This document shows positions 1-6,064 of a DNA stretch of 10,466 bases, one piece after another (position 1 is the first letter of the stretch; each line of letters begins with the position of its first letter). The notes beneath the pieces are model-generated. The model had not been told where the DNA came from and did no database searches. It saw nothing but the letters and a program-made list of their open reading frames with translations. The stretch comes from Helicobacteraceae bacterium (GTDB lineage Bacteria > Campylobacterota > Campylobacteria > Campylobacterales > SZUA-545). The position numbers and the translations under genes were made by a program. The DNA is taken from NCBI GenBank assembly GCA_031276985.1, contig JAISMA010000059.1, positions 1-10,466 on the forward strand. Reading direction: 5' to 3'.

Positions 1-1
1 T

Positions 2-127
2 CCAAACGAAAGCCCGGAGCGCCAAATAGGCGTTGTGGTCAAAATTAGAGCAAAAAACGGCTCGTCCGCCGCTACAACAACGAAACAAGCAAAGTCTGGC
101 GCAAAGCGAAAACCGCAAAAGGCTTGA
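2..127 (+). CDS. Possible C-terminal fragment of a basic protein (partial)
   Basis: One plus-strand frame is open from the window edge for 41 codons and ends at TGA 125-127. The translated tail contains IGVVVKIRAKNG and finishes in a Lys/Ala/Thr-rich stretch ending KRKPQKA. A strand-like segment followed by a basic, low-complexity tail is plausible as the end of a nucleic-acid-binding or ribosome-associated protein, but I recognise no family. An open frame of this length can occur by chance at this base composition, so it may not be a gene. The sequence upstream of the window would decide it. Confidence 0.3.
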   Translation, partial: PNESPERQIGVVVKIRAKNGSSAATTTKQAKSGAKRKPQKA

Positions 128-160
128 GCGACGCGATCCGTAACGACAAATCGCGTTTTC

Positions 161-252
161 CAAACGCAATCGCCGATCGCCTAACGCGACGCAATTCGTA
201 ACGATCGCACCGTATTCAGTCAAACGCAACCTCCGATCGCTTAACGCGACGC
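161..252. repeat. Degenerate tandem-like direct repeat, about 60-base period
   Basis: Bases 161-192 and 221-252 match at 29 of 32 positions with an exact 60-base offset; both contain CAAACGCAA, CCGATCGC and TAACGCGACGC. A shorter block, 131-146 against 189-204, matches 14 of 16 with a 58-base offset. Together they suggest two and a bit copies of a unit of about 58-60 bases that has since diverged. Confidence 0.6.
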
Positions 253-277
253 GATCGTTTTATCGATTTTCGCGTCG
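247..277 (+). repeat. Imperfect inverted repeat / hairpin
   Basis: CGACGCG at 247-253 pairs with CGCGTCG at 271-277, and ATCG at 254-257 pairs with CGAT at 264-267 around a TTTTAT loop, leaving a three-base bulge at 268-270. That is 11 paired bases. No run of T follows on either strand, so it is not a standard intrinsic terminator. Confidence 0.45.
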
Positions 278-537
278 TTGAAGTTTTCGCGCTCGCGCCG
301 ATCGCTAACATTTCGCGGCTATAGGCGCGATCACGGAATGAATGTAACTGCGCGGCTTCGCGATCGCCCTTCGTTTTGACTTGCGGCTGTAACTACGCGG
401 CGCGCTTATAACGATTATCGGGCGTATTGCTACCTTTGTAAACGCCGCAAGAGTTAACGTCCTAATCCCTCTCGCTCTTCACAAAATCCTCGCGACGGGA
501 TAACGCGGACGACAAGCGATCGCGGCTATTGTAATGC

Positions 538-680
538 AAGAGCTTTCGGATCGTTCGACGAAAGCGGCGCGGACGTCGATTATAGGGCGCGCCGATCGCT
601 ACGCGGTTGTTTGGACGAATGTGGCGATTGATGTCGGCTGTTTGGGTAAGAGCTCTTAGAACCTTCGGCGGAAGCGGCGC
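538..680. repeat. Second pair of diverged direct repeats
   Basis: Bases 538-570 and 648-680 align without gaps and agree at 26 of 33 positions. Both begin AAGAGCT and end AAGCGGCGC, with TTCG and CG conserved between. Spacing is 110 bases. Similarity stops sharply at both ends. Confidence 0.4.
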
Positions 681-831
681 TTAAGGCTCAAGTTTGCGTT
701 GGCTTCGCGTTTTTGATTCCCTCAGTCTCATTTCTGTGTTTTGTTTAGATAATCTATGCGCTTGCGAAAACGTGATCGGGCGAATGTTGTCGCAATCCGC
801 GGTAATCGCCTCTAACTTTGCGGCGAAAGCG

Positions 832-1380
832 TTATGGTTTTACGCACTCGACGTTTAGGCTGACCAAAATGCCGTTTTCCTTGTCCATATGCGGAATATA
901 GGCTTGCGAGTAGTCGTCGATCGCGGCGTGTTCGGTTTCGCGCCAATCATAGCGGCGGATCTCACCCCCCCCCCCCCCCGCAAAGCCTACGTCTTTTAGC
1001 AGTTTTGATAGCGAAGCGAAATCGAATACGTTGTAATGGATATTGTAAATGTAATCCTGCCTGCCAAAAATCAAGCCGATAACCAGATCCAACCTGCCGT
1101 ACTTTTGATAAACCTCGCACGCCGCGCCAAAATCGGGAACGGCAAGCCGCAAAACGCCTTTCGGCTTGAGAACGCGCTTCCATTCGGTCAAAACCCGCGC
1201 CGTATCGCTTCGCTTAAAATGCTCTAGCACGTGGCAGGCGTAGATCAAATCGACGCTGTCGTCGGCGATAAACGGCAGGCTGTCGATTTGGCTTACGTGA
1301 TCGACATGCGGATAATCCACCGCGTCTATGTGGGTAAATCCCTCTATGTATCGCTTGCCGCACCCTAAATGTAGTTTCAC
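832..1380 (-). CDS. SAM-dependent methyltransferase with an in-frame poly-G tract (phase-variable)
   Basis: This is a class I (Rossmann-fold) SAM-dependent methyltransferase of 182 residues. The SAM-binding motif I is LHLGCGKRYIEGFTHID (residues 3-19), followed by a motif II/III region DLIYACHVLEHF (44-55) and EWKRVLKPKGVLRLAVPD (66-83), the usual post-I order. The substrate is not evident; small relatives of this type often act on glycans or lipids, but that is inference. The start is GTG 1378-1380, with AAAGG seven bases upstream. Residues 135-139 are five glycines encoded by 15 consecutive G on the coding strand, placed between a helix ending DVGFA and the conserved-looking EIRRYDW. In this read the frame is intact through to residue 182, so the gene is ON. 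It lies 47 bases downstream of nusA on the same strand and may be co-transcribed with it. Confidence 0.85.
   Translation of the reverse strand: MKLHLGCGKRYIEGFTHIDAVDYPHVDHVSQIDSLPFIADDSVDLIYACHVLEHFKRSDTARVLTEWKRVLKPKGVLRLAVPDFGAACEVYQKYGRLDLVIGLIFGRQDYIYNIHYNVFDFASLSKLLKDVGFAGGGGGEIRRYDWRETEHAAIDDYSQAYIPHMDKENGILVSLNVECVKP
965..979 (-). repeat. Homopolymeric G15 tract (contingency locus)
   Basis: Fifteen C on the plus strand are fifteen G in the coding sense of the methyltransferase. Read through, GCG plus four GGG plus GGT GAG keeps frame. One extra G places TGA immediately after the tract. One fewer G gives a frame that reads about 35 unrelated codons before a TAA stop. Slipped-strand mispairing at such tracts is the known ON/OFF switch of many Campylobacter and Helicobacter surface genes. 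Confidence 0.85.
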
Positions 1381-1427
1381 TTTTCAGCCTTTGTTTAGAT
1401 TGTTTTCGCCAAAGCGCGAAAAAACGC

Positions 1428-2534
1428 TCAATTGTTGAACAGCGCGCTTAAAGCGCTCGCGTCCTCGCTCTTTTGGCTTTCTTTGGAAGCCATTCCAACC
1501 TCTTGCAACTCGATTTCGTAGCCCGTTAGCATAGACGCCAGCCGAATATTAACGCCCGCTTTGCCGATCGCTTTGGCTTTTTGCGCCGAATCTATCATCG
1601 CGATCGCCTTATTGTCGTCTTTGCATACCACGTCGTTTACAATCGACGGTCTCATAGCGCGGGCGATAAACTCTTCGGGGCGATCGGAATAGACGATCGC
1701 GTCGATATTTTCGCCGTTTAATTCGCCGCCTACGGCGTTGATTCGCATCCCTTTCGCTCCAACCGTTGCGCCTACGGGATCGACGTAAGGCTTATGGCTT
1801 GCCAGCGCGACTTTCGCCCTTTCGCCCGGTATTCTCGCGCACCGCTCGATCGTGATAGAGCCGTCGGCGATCTCCGGCACTTCAAGCCGCAAAAGCTCCT
1901 CCAAAAACTTCGGCGTGGTGCGGCTAAGCTCTATCCTAATCCCGTCTTTGATATTCATCGTTACGCGGCGAACGATGGTTTTTATCGTCTCGCCCGCTTT
2001 GAATTTCTCGCCCTTGATTCTATTTTTCTTCGGCAGAATTGCGCGGACTTCGCCCATTTCGATATAGGTGTTTTCCTCGCCGTCGACGCGCTCCACCACG
2101 CCGTTAATCAGCTTGCCCACTTTGGATTTATAGCTTTCGTAAACGGCGTTTTCGGTTACTTTTTGCAAAGCGCGCTCAAGCTCGATATGAAACGCCATAG
2201 CCGCCGTGCGCCCGAAAGCCTCCAAGCCGATCTCCTTTTTCAACTCGTCGCCGACTTCGGCTTCGTCGTCGATTTTTAGCGCCTCTTTTAGGCTTATAAC
2301 GCCGTCTTTTTCTTCGGTATCAAGGCGCGGATCGTCGTTGGCGACAACCTCGATCTCCTGATAGAGACGATAGGCTTTTTTCTCCTCGTCGAGGATTGCG
2401 TCAAACTCAAGCTGTTTGCCCAGAATCCGCTTTGCGCCGTTTATATAGGCAACCTTCAACGCGCTATGCACGGCTTCCGAATCAAGCCCCTTTTGATTTG
2501 CGATAGAATCGACAATATCGACTATTTTTTCCAA
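1428..2534 (-). CDS. nusA: Transcription termination/antitermination factor NusA
   Basis: NusA binds RNA polymerase near the RNA exit channel and modulates pausing, termination and antitermination. The 368-residue protein shows the family order: an N-terminal polymerase-binding domain (about 1-135), an S1 domain (about 138-203, including GKLINGVVERVDGEENTYIE), and two KH domains (about 205-345) with GxxG-type loops VGAKGMRI (258-265) and IGKAGVNI (323-330). There are no C-terminal acidic repeats as in E. coli, matching the short form of Campylobacterota. The start is TTG 2532-2534 with AAGGGA closely upstream; no ATG or GTG occurs in frame just before it. It is divergent from the HP0268-like gene across 80 bases, a linkage I recall from Campylobacter. 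A short spacer separates it from the downstream methyltransferase gene. Confidence 0.96.
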   Translation of the reverse strand: MEKIVDIVDSIANQKGLDSEAVHSALKVAYINGAKRILGKQLEFDAILDEEKKAYRLYQEIEVVANDDPRLDTEEKDGVISLKEALKIDDEAEVGDELKKEIGLEAFGRTAAMAFHIELERALQKVTENAVYESYKSKVGKLINGVVERVDGEENTYIEMGEVRAILPKKNRIKGEKFKAGETIKTIVRRVTMNIKDGIRIELSRTTPKFLEELLRLEVPEIADGSITIERCARIPGERAKVALASHKPYVDPVGATVGAKGMRINAVGGELNGENIDAIVYSDRPEEFIARAMRPSIVNDVVCKDDNKAIAMIDSAQKAKAIGKAGVNIRLASMLTGYEIELQEVGMASKESQKSEDASALSALFNN

Positions 2535-2574
2535 ACGAATTTCCCTTTCACAACAAAACTTTAGACAAAATCGC

Positions 2575-2580
2575 TACAAT
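2575..2580 (+). promoter_or_regulatory. Candidate -10 box for the eight-gene operon
   Basis: TACAAT, one base from TATAAT, lies 34 bases upstream of ATG 2615 in the divergent nusA intergenic space. No good -35 hexamer stands 16-18 bases before it, which is common for the housekeeping sigma factor promoters of Campylobacterota. A second candidate, TATAAC at 2594-2599, would start transcription at or within the ribosome-binding site and is less likely. Confidence 0.45.
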
Positions 2581-2614
2581 GGCGTTAATCAATTATAACA
2601 AAAGGCGCATTCAG

Positions 2615-2857
2615 ATGGAACTGAAACTTGCAAGAACCGAGTTAACAGCGAAGCCAAAATCCGTTTCGCTGGACAAATTGCTGGACGCTACAAAGCAAAA
2701 CGGCGCCGCGATTTTTTATTTCGACAAGGGCAATTCGCACAAAGATTTAATGGCGGCGATCAAGAAGTTTGAAACGGAAGGTTTCAGCGCGTATCTAAGA
2801 GAGATTCGCTACGGGCTTGATCAAGAAGATTACTTATATCAGGTACATGTTCTATAA
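2615..2857 (+). CDS. HP0268-family small nuclease-like protein
   Basis: The protein of 80 residues has the length and pattern of H. pylori HP0268, a small alpha/beta protein reported to nick DNA and cleave RNA. The shared features I recognise are an N-terminal strand MELKLAR, SVSLDKLLDA, the strand AAIFYFDKGN with following HKDL, a central GFSAYLREIR, and a C-terminal DYLYQVHVL. I place the start at ATG 2615 because it reproduces the family length and follows AAAGG by nine to ten bases. An in-frame ATG at 2579 would overlap the -10 candidate and add a 12-residue basic extension. The gene heads the operon, divergent from nusA and six bases before miaB. Its biological substrate is unknown; the position beside nusA and miaB suggests an RNA-related role, which is inference. 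Confidence 0.85.
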   Translation: MELKLARTELTAKPKSVSLDKLLDATKQNGAAIFYFDKGNSHKDLMAAIKKFETEGFSAYLREIRYGLDQEDYLYQVHVL

Positions 2858-2863
2858 ACAGCC

Positions 2864-4156
2864 GTGCCAAAAGTTTTTATAGAGACGTTAGGTTGCGCGA
2901 TGAATACGCGCGACAGCGAGTTGTTATTTGCCGAGTTGCGAGACAAAGAGGGCTACGAAAAGGCGAGCGCCGCCGACGAAGCCGATCTAATCCTCATCAA
3001 CACGTGTAGCGTGCGCGAACGCCCGATAAGCAAACTGTTTAGCGAGCTTGGCGCGTTTAACCTAATCAAAAAACCAAACGCCAAAATCGGCGTTTGCGGT
3101 TGTAGCGCCTCGCATTTGGGCGCTTCAATCTTTAGGCGCGCGCCGTACGTGGATTTCGTGCTAGGAGCGCGCAACGTCTCCAAAATAACGACGGCGCTCA
3201 AAGAGCCGCGATCGGTTTATATCGACGCGGCAAACGACGACAGCGAGTATGTTTTTTCCGATTATCGATCCAACAAATACCAAGCGTTAATCAACGTCTC
3301 TTTTGGATGCGACAAACATTGCGCGTACTGCATTGTGCCGCACACGCGGGGCAAAGAGGTGAGCGTCCCTCCGAACATTGTGCTAAACGAAGCCAAAAAA
3401 GCCGCCGACAGCGGCGCGATCGAGGTTGTGCTGCTAGGGCAAAACGTCAATAGTTACGGCAGTCGTTTTAGCCGTTTTGGAGAGTCGATCGATTTTCCGA
3501 CGCTGCTTGAAAAGGTGAGTGAAATCGACGGGATAAAACGCATTCGCTTTCAATCGCCGCATCCGCTACATATGGACGATCGCTTTTTGGAGGTTTTCGC
3601 GCTTAATCAGAAAGTTTGCAAGCACATGCATATGCCGCTTCAAAGCGGCTCTACCCGCGTTTTGAAGGCGATGAAGCGCGGCTATACCAAAGAGTGGTTT
3701 TTGCAAAAAGCCGAAAAAGCGCGATCGCTTGCCGCCGAGACTACGATCTCGACCGATATTATCGTTGGTTTTCCCGGCGAGCGCGACGAGGATTTCGAGG
3801 ATACGCTGGACGTTATGCGCGTTGTCAAATTTGAGCGGCTTTTTGCGTTTAAGTTTTCGCCGCGCCCGATGACTCTCGCCGCTCAAATGGACAATAAAAT
3901 CGACGACGAAACGGCTTCGGCTAGGCTGAATCTCACGCAATCGCTGCATAAAAAACAGCTCCGCGAGGCTATGAACGCGCAGATCGGCAAAACTTTCGAG
4001 GTTTTTTTGGAAGAAGCGGACGACAAAATCGGATTTTACGGCAGAGCGCGCAACTTTTACGCTATCAGGCTTTTGGAAGGCAAAGAGGGTACTTTTGCGC
4101 GGGCAAAAGCGACAAAAGTCGATCGCGGCGCGTTGTGGGGCGAGATCGTTGGCTAG
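2864..4156 (+). CDS. miaB: tRNA-2-methylthio-N6-dimethylallyladenosine synthase MiaB
   Basis: MiaB is a radical-SAM methylthiotransferase that converts i6A to ms2i6A at position 37 of tRNAs reading codons that begin with U. All expected parts are present in 430 residues. The N-terminal UPF0004 domain has cysteines C11, C48 and C80 for the auxiliary [4Fe-4S] cluster. The radical-SAM CxxxCxxC is C149, C153 and C156 (GCDKHCAYCIVPHTRG). A TRAM domain covers about residues 372-430. The third auxiliary cysteine sits in GVCGCSAS rather than the usual GCMA. The start is GTG 2864, six bases after the previous stop. I see no clear Shine-Dalgarno sequence, so translation may be coupled to the upstream gene. 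The last eight bases overlap the next gene. The partner enzyme MiaA is not in the window. Confidence 0.96.
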   Translation: MPKVFIETLGCAMNTRDSELLFAELRDKEGYEKASAADEADLILINTCSVRERPISKLFSELGAFNLIKKPNAKIGVCGCSASHLGASIFRRAPYVDFVLGARNVSKITTALKEPRSVYIDAANDDSEYVFSDYRSNKYQALINVSFGCDKHCAYCIVPHTRGKEVSVPPNIVLNEAKKAADSGAIEVVLLGQNVNSYGSRFSRFGESIDFPTLLEKVSEIDGIKRIRFQSPHPLHMDDRFLEVFALNQKVCKHMHMPLQSGSTRVLKAMKRGYTKEWFLQKAEKARSLAAETTISTDIIVGFPGERDEDFEDTLDVMRVVKFERLFAFKFSPRPMTLAAQMDNKIDDETASARLNLTQSLHKKQLREAMNAQIGKTFEVFLEEADDKIGFYGRARNFYAIRLLEGKEGTFARAKATKVDRGALWGEIVG

Positions 4157-4802
4157 AAAAAAAACTTTTTGGCGACGGTTTATCAAAGGCGCGGGGCTAA
4201 AAATCCTGCCGTTTTTTGGCTATTTGCTGACTTGCCTCATCTACTTTACAAGCCGTAAGCGTTTTGTTGGGTTGGATACGATCGATCCCGACGAACCCGT
4301 GATTGTCGCCTTTTGGCACGAGCATATTCTAATGTCGCCGTTTCATTGGAAAAAATTGCGCCGCGCCAAGCAAAATCCGCGCGTTTTCGCTATGGTCAGC
4401 GATCATCGAGACGGCGAATATATCGCCAGAATCGTTAATTTTCTAGGCATAGGAACGGTGCGCGGCAGCAGCAGCAAAGGCGGCGTCAAGGCGTTGATCG
4501 CGGCTTTAAGGGAGCTAAAAAACGGCGCGGACGTAGCTTTCACGCCCGACGGTCCGCAAGGTCCAAGGCACAGCGTCGCCGACGGCATTATCGCGGCGGC
4601 GCAAAAAAGCGGCGCGAAAATTTTACCGATGCGTTACGAAGCGAGCGCGCTCTGGCGGCTCACAAGCTGGGATCGCTTTATTATTCCGAAGCCGTTTGGT
4701 ACGATCGCGTTTATAGCGCATGAGTTAATCGACGTGAAAGGAGTGTCTGCCGATGTCGCAAGAGAGCGAATCAAAGCGGCGCTGGAGCGTTTGGAGACTT
4801 AA
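4149..4802 (+). CDS. DUF374 lysophospholipid acyltransferase-like protein
   Basis: The protein of about 217 residues belongs to the DUF374 branch of the LPLAT acyltransferase superfamily, which transfers acyl groups onto glycerol- or lipid A-type acceptors at the inner membrane. Diagnostic stretches are AFWHEH (55-60, with the candidate catalytic His), MVSDHRDGEYIA (82-93), RGSSSKGGVKAL (105-116) and FTPDGPQGPR (131-140). A hydrophobic segment at about 15-33 probably anchors it to the membrane. The frame is open upstream, but those codons lie inside miaB. I choose TTG 4149, where an eight-base overlap with miaB and a nearby GGGGCGAG give a normal coupled start. Its actual acyl acceptor cannot be read from the sequence. 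It overlaps the next gene by 50 bases. Confidence 0.8.
   Translation: MARKKTFWRRFIKGAGLKILPFFGYLLTCLIYFTSRKRFVGLDTIDPDEPVIVAFWHEHILMSPFHWKKLRRAKQNPRVFAMVSDHRDGEYIARIVNFLGIGTVRGSSSKGGVKALIAALRELKNGADVAFTPDGPQGPRHSVADGIIAAAQKSGAKILPMRYEASALWRLTSWDRFIIPKPFGTIAFIAHELIDVKGVSADVARERIKAALERLET
4737..4743 (+). promoter_or_regulatory. Strong ribosome-binding site inside the upstream gene
   Basis: AAAGGAG nine bases before ATG 4753 lies within the 3' end of the acyltransferase gene and fixes the start of the next gene, showing that the 50-base overlap is real. Confidence 0.75.
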
Positions 4803-5262
4803 TTTATACGCGATCGGCTTTGCGTGCGTAGCCGTTTTTTGCATGCTTGGATACTATCTTTTTAGCCCGACGTACAGCGCGGCGAGGGAGGCTAAAGATC
4901 TGTACGGGCGCGGAATGTTCGACGAAGCGCTGGCAAAGGCGCAGGCAATCTACGCGGACAATCCGTATAACGTGCTGGCTTATTCGGTGGTCGAGCAGTC
5001 CAAAAAAGCGGTTCGCTGGAAACGTTTCGCGCTTGATTCGCAAGGTTACGCCGAGCGCGTTAAAGCGATCCAAACCCAAGAAAATATCGATCCCGCCGAT
5101 ATGCTTTTAATGAAAATGATGTTGGAGACGGCGATCGCCGATTACGCCAGATTGGGCGAATCCGAAACTATGTGGGATCGCGAGCTTGTCAAGGAAGCAA
5201 ATGGGTATTATCAAGAATTCTCCGCCCTTTACCAAAGCCTATTTCGCGGCGCGGATCGATAA
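4753..5262 (+). CDS. Single-pass membrane protein with a TPR-like helix pair
   Basis: The protein of 169 residues is not assignable to a named family, but the position matches the hypothetical gene two places after miaB (Cj0456c) in C. jejuni as I recall that locus. Residues 1-15 are charged and probably cytoplasmic, residues 16-38 form one transmembrane helix without a signal-peptidase site, and the rest is probably periplasmic and helical. The segment from about 43 to 80 (AKDLYGRGMFDEALAKA then YADNPYNVLAY) has the spacing of a tetratricopeptide helix pair, which usually mediates protein contact. The start is ATG 4753 after an AAAGGAG site. The last 62 bases overlap the recombinase gene. 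Co-transcription with the PilM/N/O-like genes suggests it may belong to the same envelope assembly; that is inference. Confidence 0.75.
   Translation: MSQESESKRRWSVWRLNLYAIGFACVAVFCMLGYYLFSPTYSAAREAKDLYGRGMFDEALAKAQAIYADNPYNVLAYSVVEQSKKAVRWKRFALDSQGYAERVKAIQTQENIDPADMLLMKMMLETAIADYARLGESETMWDRELVKEANGYYQEFSALYQSLFRGADR
5191..5195 (+). promoter_or_regulatory. Ribosome-binding site deciding the recombinase start
   Basis: AAGGA five bases before ATG 5201 supports that start over the upstream TTG 5186 in the same frame. Confidence 0.65.
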
Positions 5263-6064
5263 TTTTTTGGTCTATCTGCAAAAAAATCGCGGGCGCGGCG
5301 CTTTGACGATCAAGGTTTATAGGCAGGCTTTGCAAGAGGCGTTCGCGCTTGCAATTTTTGACGATCGGCTAAAAACGATAGATTTTATGCCCTATAGGGA
5401 GGCGATCGCGGCGCAAGCGCCAAAAACGATCGCAAAAAAGTTAAGCGCGATCAGATCATATTTGGATTATATGGAGATTTTCGGTTCGCGTTTTCACGCA
5501 TACGCGCTTGAAAGCGCAAAAGTTCCAAAATGTCTGCCAAAACCAGCCACGCACAAGCAGATTTTGCAAACCGTACGCGCAAGCGGCGGCGGCGCGGCGC
5601 TTTTGATTGAGTTTATATACGCGCTTGGCTTGAGGATTGGCGAGGCGGCGAATATAAAAATTGACGACATAGAATCAAATTGGCTGCGAATAAGCGGCAA
5701 AGGCGGCAAAACCCGTCAAGTTCCAATCCTAAACGAGCTAAAAATAAGAATCGATCGCTACATACGCGAAAGAAACCCAAAGAGGTTTTTATTTGAAAAA
5801 AATGGCGAGCCGTTAAGGGAGAATCAATTAAGATACAAGATTGCTAGGTCGTTTAAGGGGGTTGGTCTGAAGATAACGCCGCATCAACTGCGCCATGCGT
5901 TTGCCACCGAAATGCTAAACGGCGGAGCGCGAATTGCGGACGTGAGCGAAATCTTAGGGCATTCGCAAATGGCTACAACCGAAATATACACCAAACTTTC
6001 CTCGTCGCTAAAGCTAAAAAACTATCTGCGGGCGCACCCGCTTTGCAAAGGCGGCGAGCGGTGA
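5201..6064 (+). CDS. Xer-type tyrosine site-specific recombinase
   Basis: Tyrosine recombinases cut and rejoin DNA through a covalent 3'-phosphotyrosine; Xer members resolve chromosome dimers at dif sites. The 287-residue protein has an N-terminal core-binding (SAM-like) domain (about 12-100) and a catalytic domain (about 112-275). The full active site is visible: R145 in GLRIGEA, a lysine in GKGGK (probably K167), H228 and R231 in HQLRHAF, H254 in LGHS, and nucleophile Y263 in EIYTKL. The length is like XerC/XerD; the single-recombinase XerH of Helicobacter and Campylobacter is about 350-360 residues, so it may be a separate paralogue or this lineage's dif recombinase. No dif-like site or integrase-type element boundary is visible nearby. 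It overlaps the gene before it by 62 bases and the next by four, so it is a resident operon gene rather than a mobile-element integrase. Confidence 0.9.
   Translation: MGIIKNSPPFTKAYFAARIDNFLVYLQKNRGRGALTIKVYRQALQEAFALAIFDDRLKTIDFMPYREAIAAQAPKTIAKKLSAIRSYLDYMEIFGSRFHAYALESAKVPKCLPKPATHKQILQTVRASGGGAALLIEFIYALGLRIGEAANIKIDDIESNWLRISGKGGKTRQVPILNELKIRIDRYIRERNPKRFLFEKNGEPLRENQLRYKIARSFKGVGLKITPHQLRHAFATEMLNGGARIADVSEILGHSQMATTEIYTKLSSSLKLKNYLRAHPLCKGGER

Larger units (their letters stand above)
128..831. other. Gene-free stretch with degenerate repeats
   Basis: About 700 bases carry no open frame of 60 or more codons from a start codon on either strand, in contrast to the rest of the window, where genes overlap. 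I see no tRNA, rRNA or convincing protein fragment. It holds CGATCG palindromes, two octamers GCGATCGC (360-367 and 516-523), a pair of 32-base direct repeats 60 bases apart, a second pair of 33-base repeats 110 bases apart, and an imperfect hairpin at 247-277. It lies beyond the 3' end of the phase-variable methyltransferase gene. It may be a decayed gene or a recombination-prone spacer; nothing visible chooses between these. Confidence 0.6.

Noticed and set aside
161..252. Possible CRISPR array
   Set aside because: Only two related units, with mismatches and a shared 'spacer' part, and no cas gene nearby; it is a degenerate direct repeat.
682..838. Minus-strand open frame downstream of the methyltransferase stop as a continuation or alternative tail
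   Set aside because: None of the three poly-G frames reaches it (a TAA lies directly upstream), it has no good start codon, and its translation shows no motif.
1403..1422. Hairpin TTTTCGC / GCGAAAA between nusA and the methyltransferase gene as a terminator
   Set aside because: The A and T runs are on the wrong sides of the stem for intrinsic termination on either strand, and the stem is mostly A-T.
1794..2279. Long open frame on the plus strand opposite nusA (161 codons)
   Set aside because: It lies wholly antisense to a clear NusA gene, and its translation shows no motif; it is a by-product of codon composition.
3566..4186. Long open frame on the minus strand opposite miaB (206 codons)
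   Set aside because: Antisense to the well-conserved radical-SAM and TRAM regions of MiaB, with a basic, motif-free translation.
5201..6064. Recombinase gene as the integrase of an integrated mobile element
   Set aside because: It is translationally overlapped with both neighbours in a resident operon; no tRNA end, direct-repeat attachment sites or phage or transfer genes are visible.
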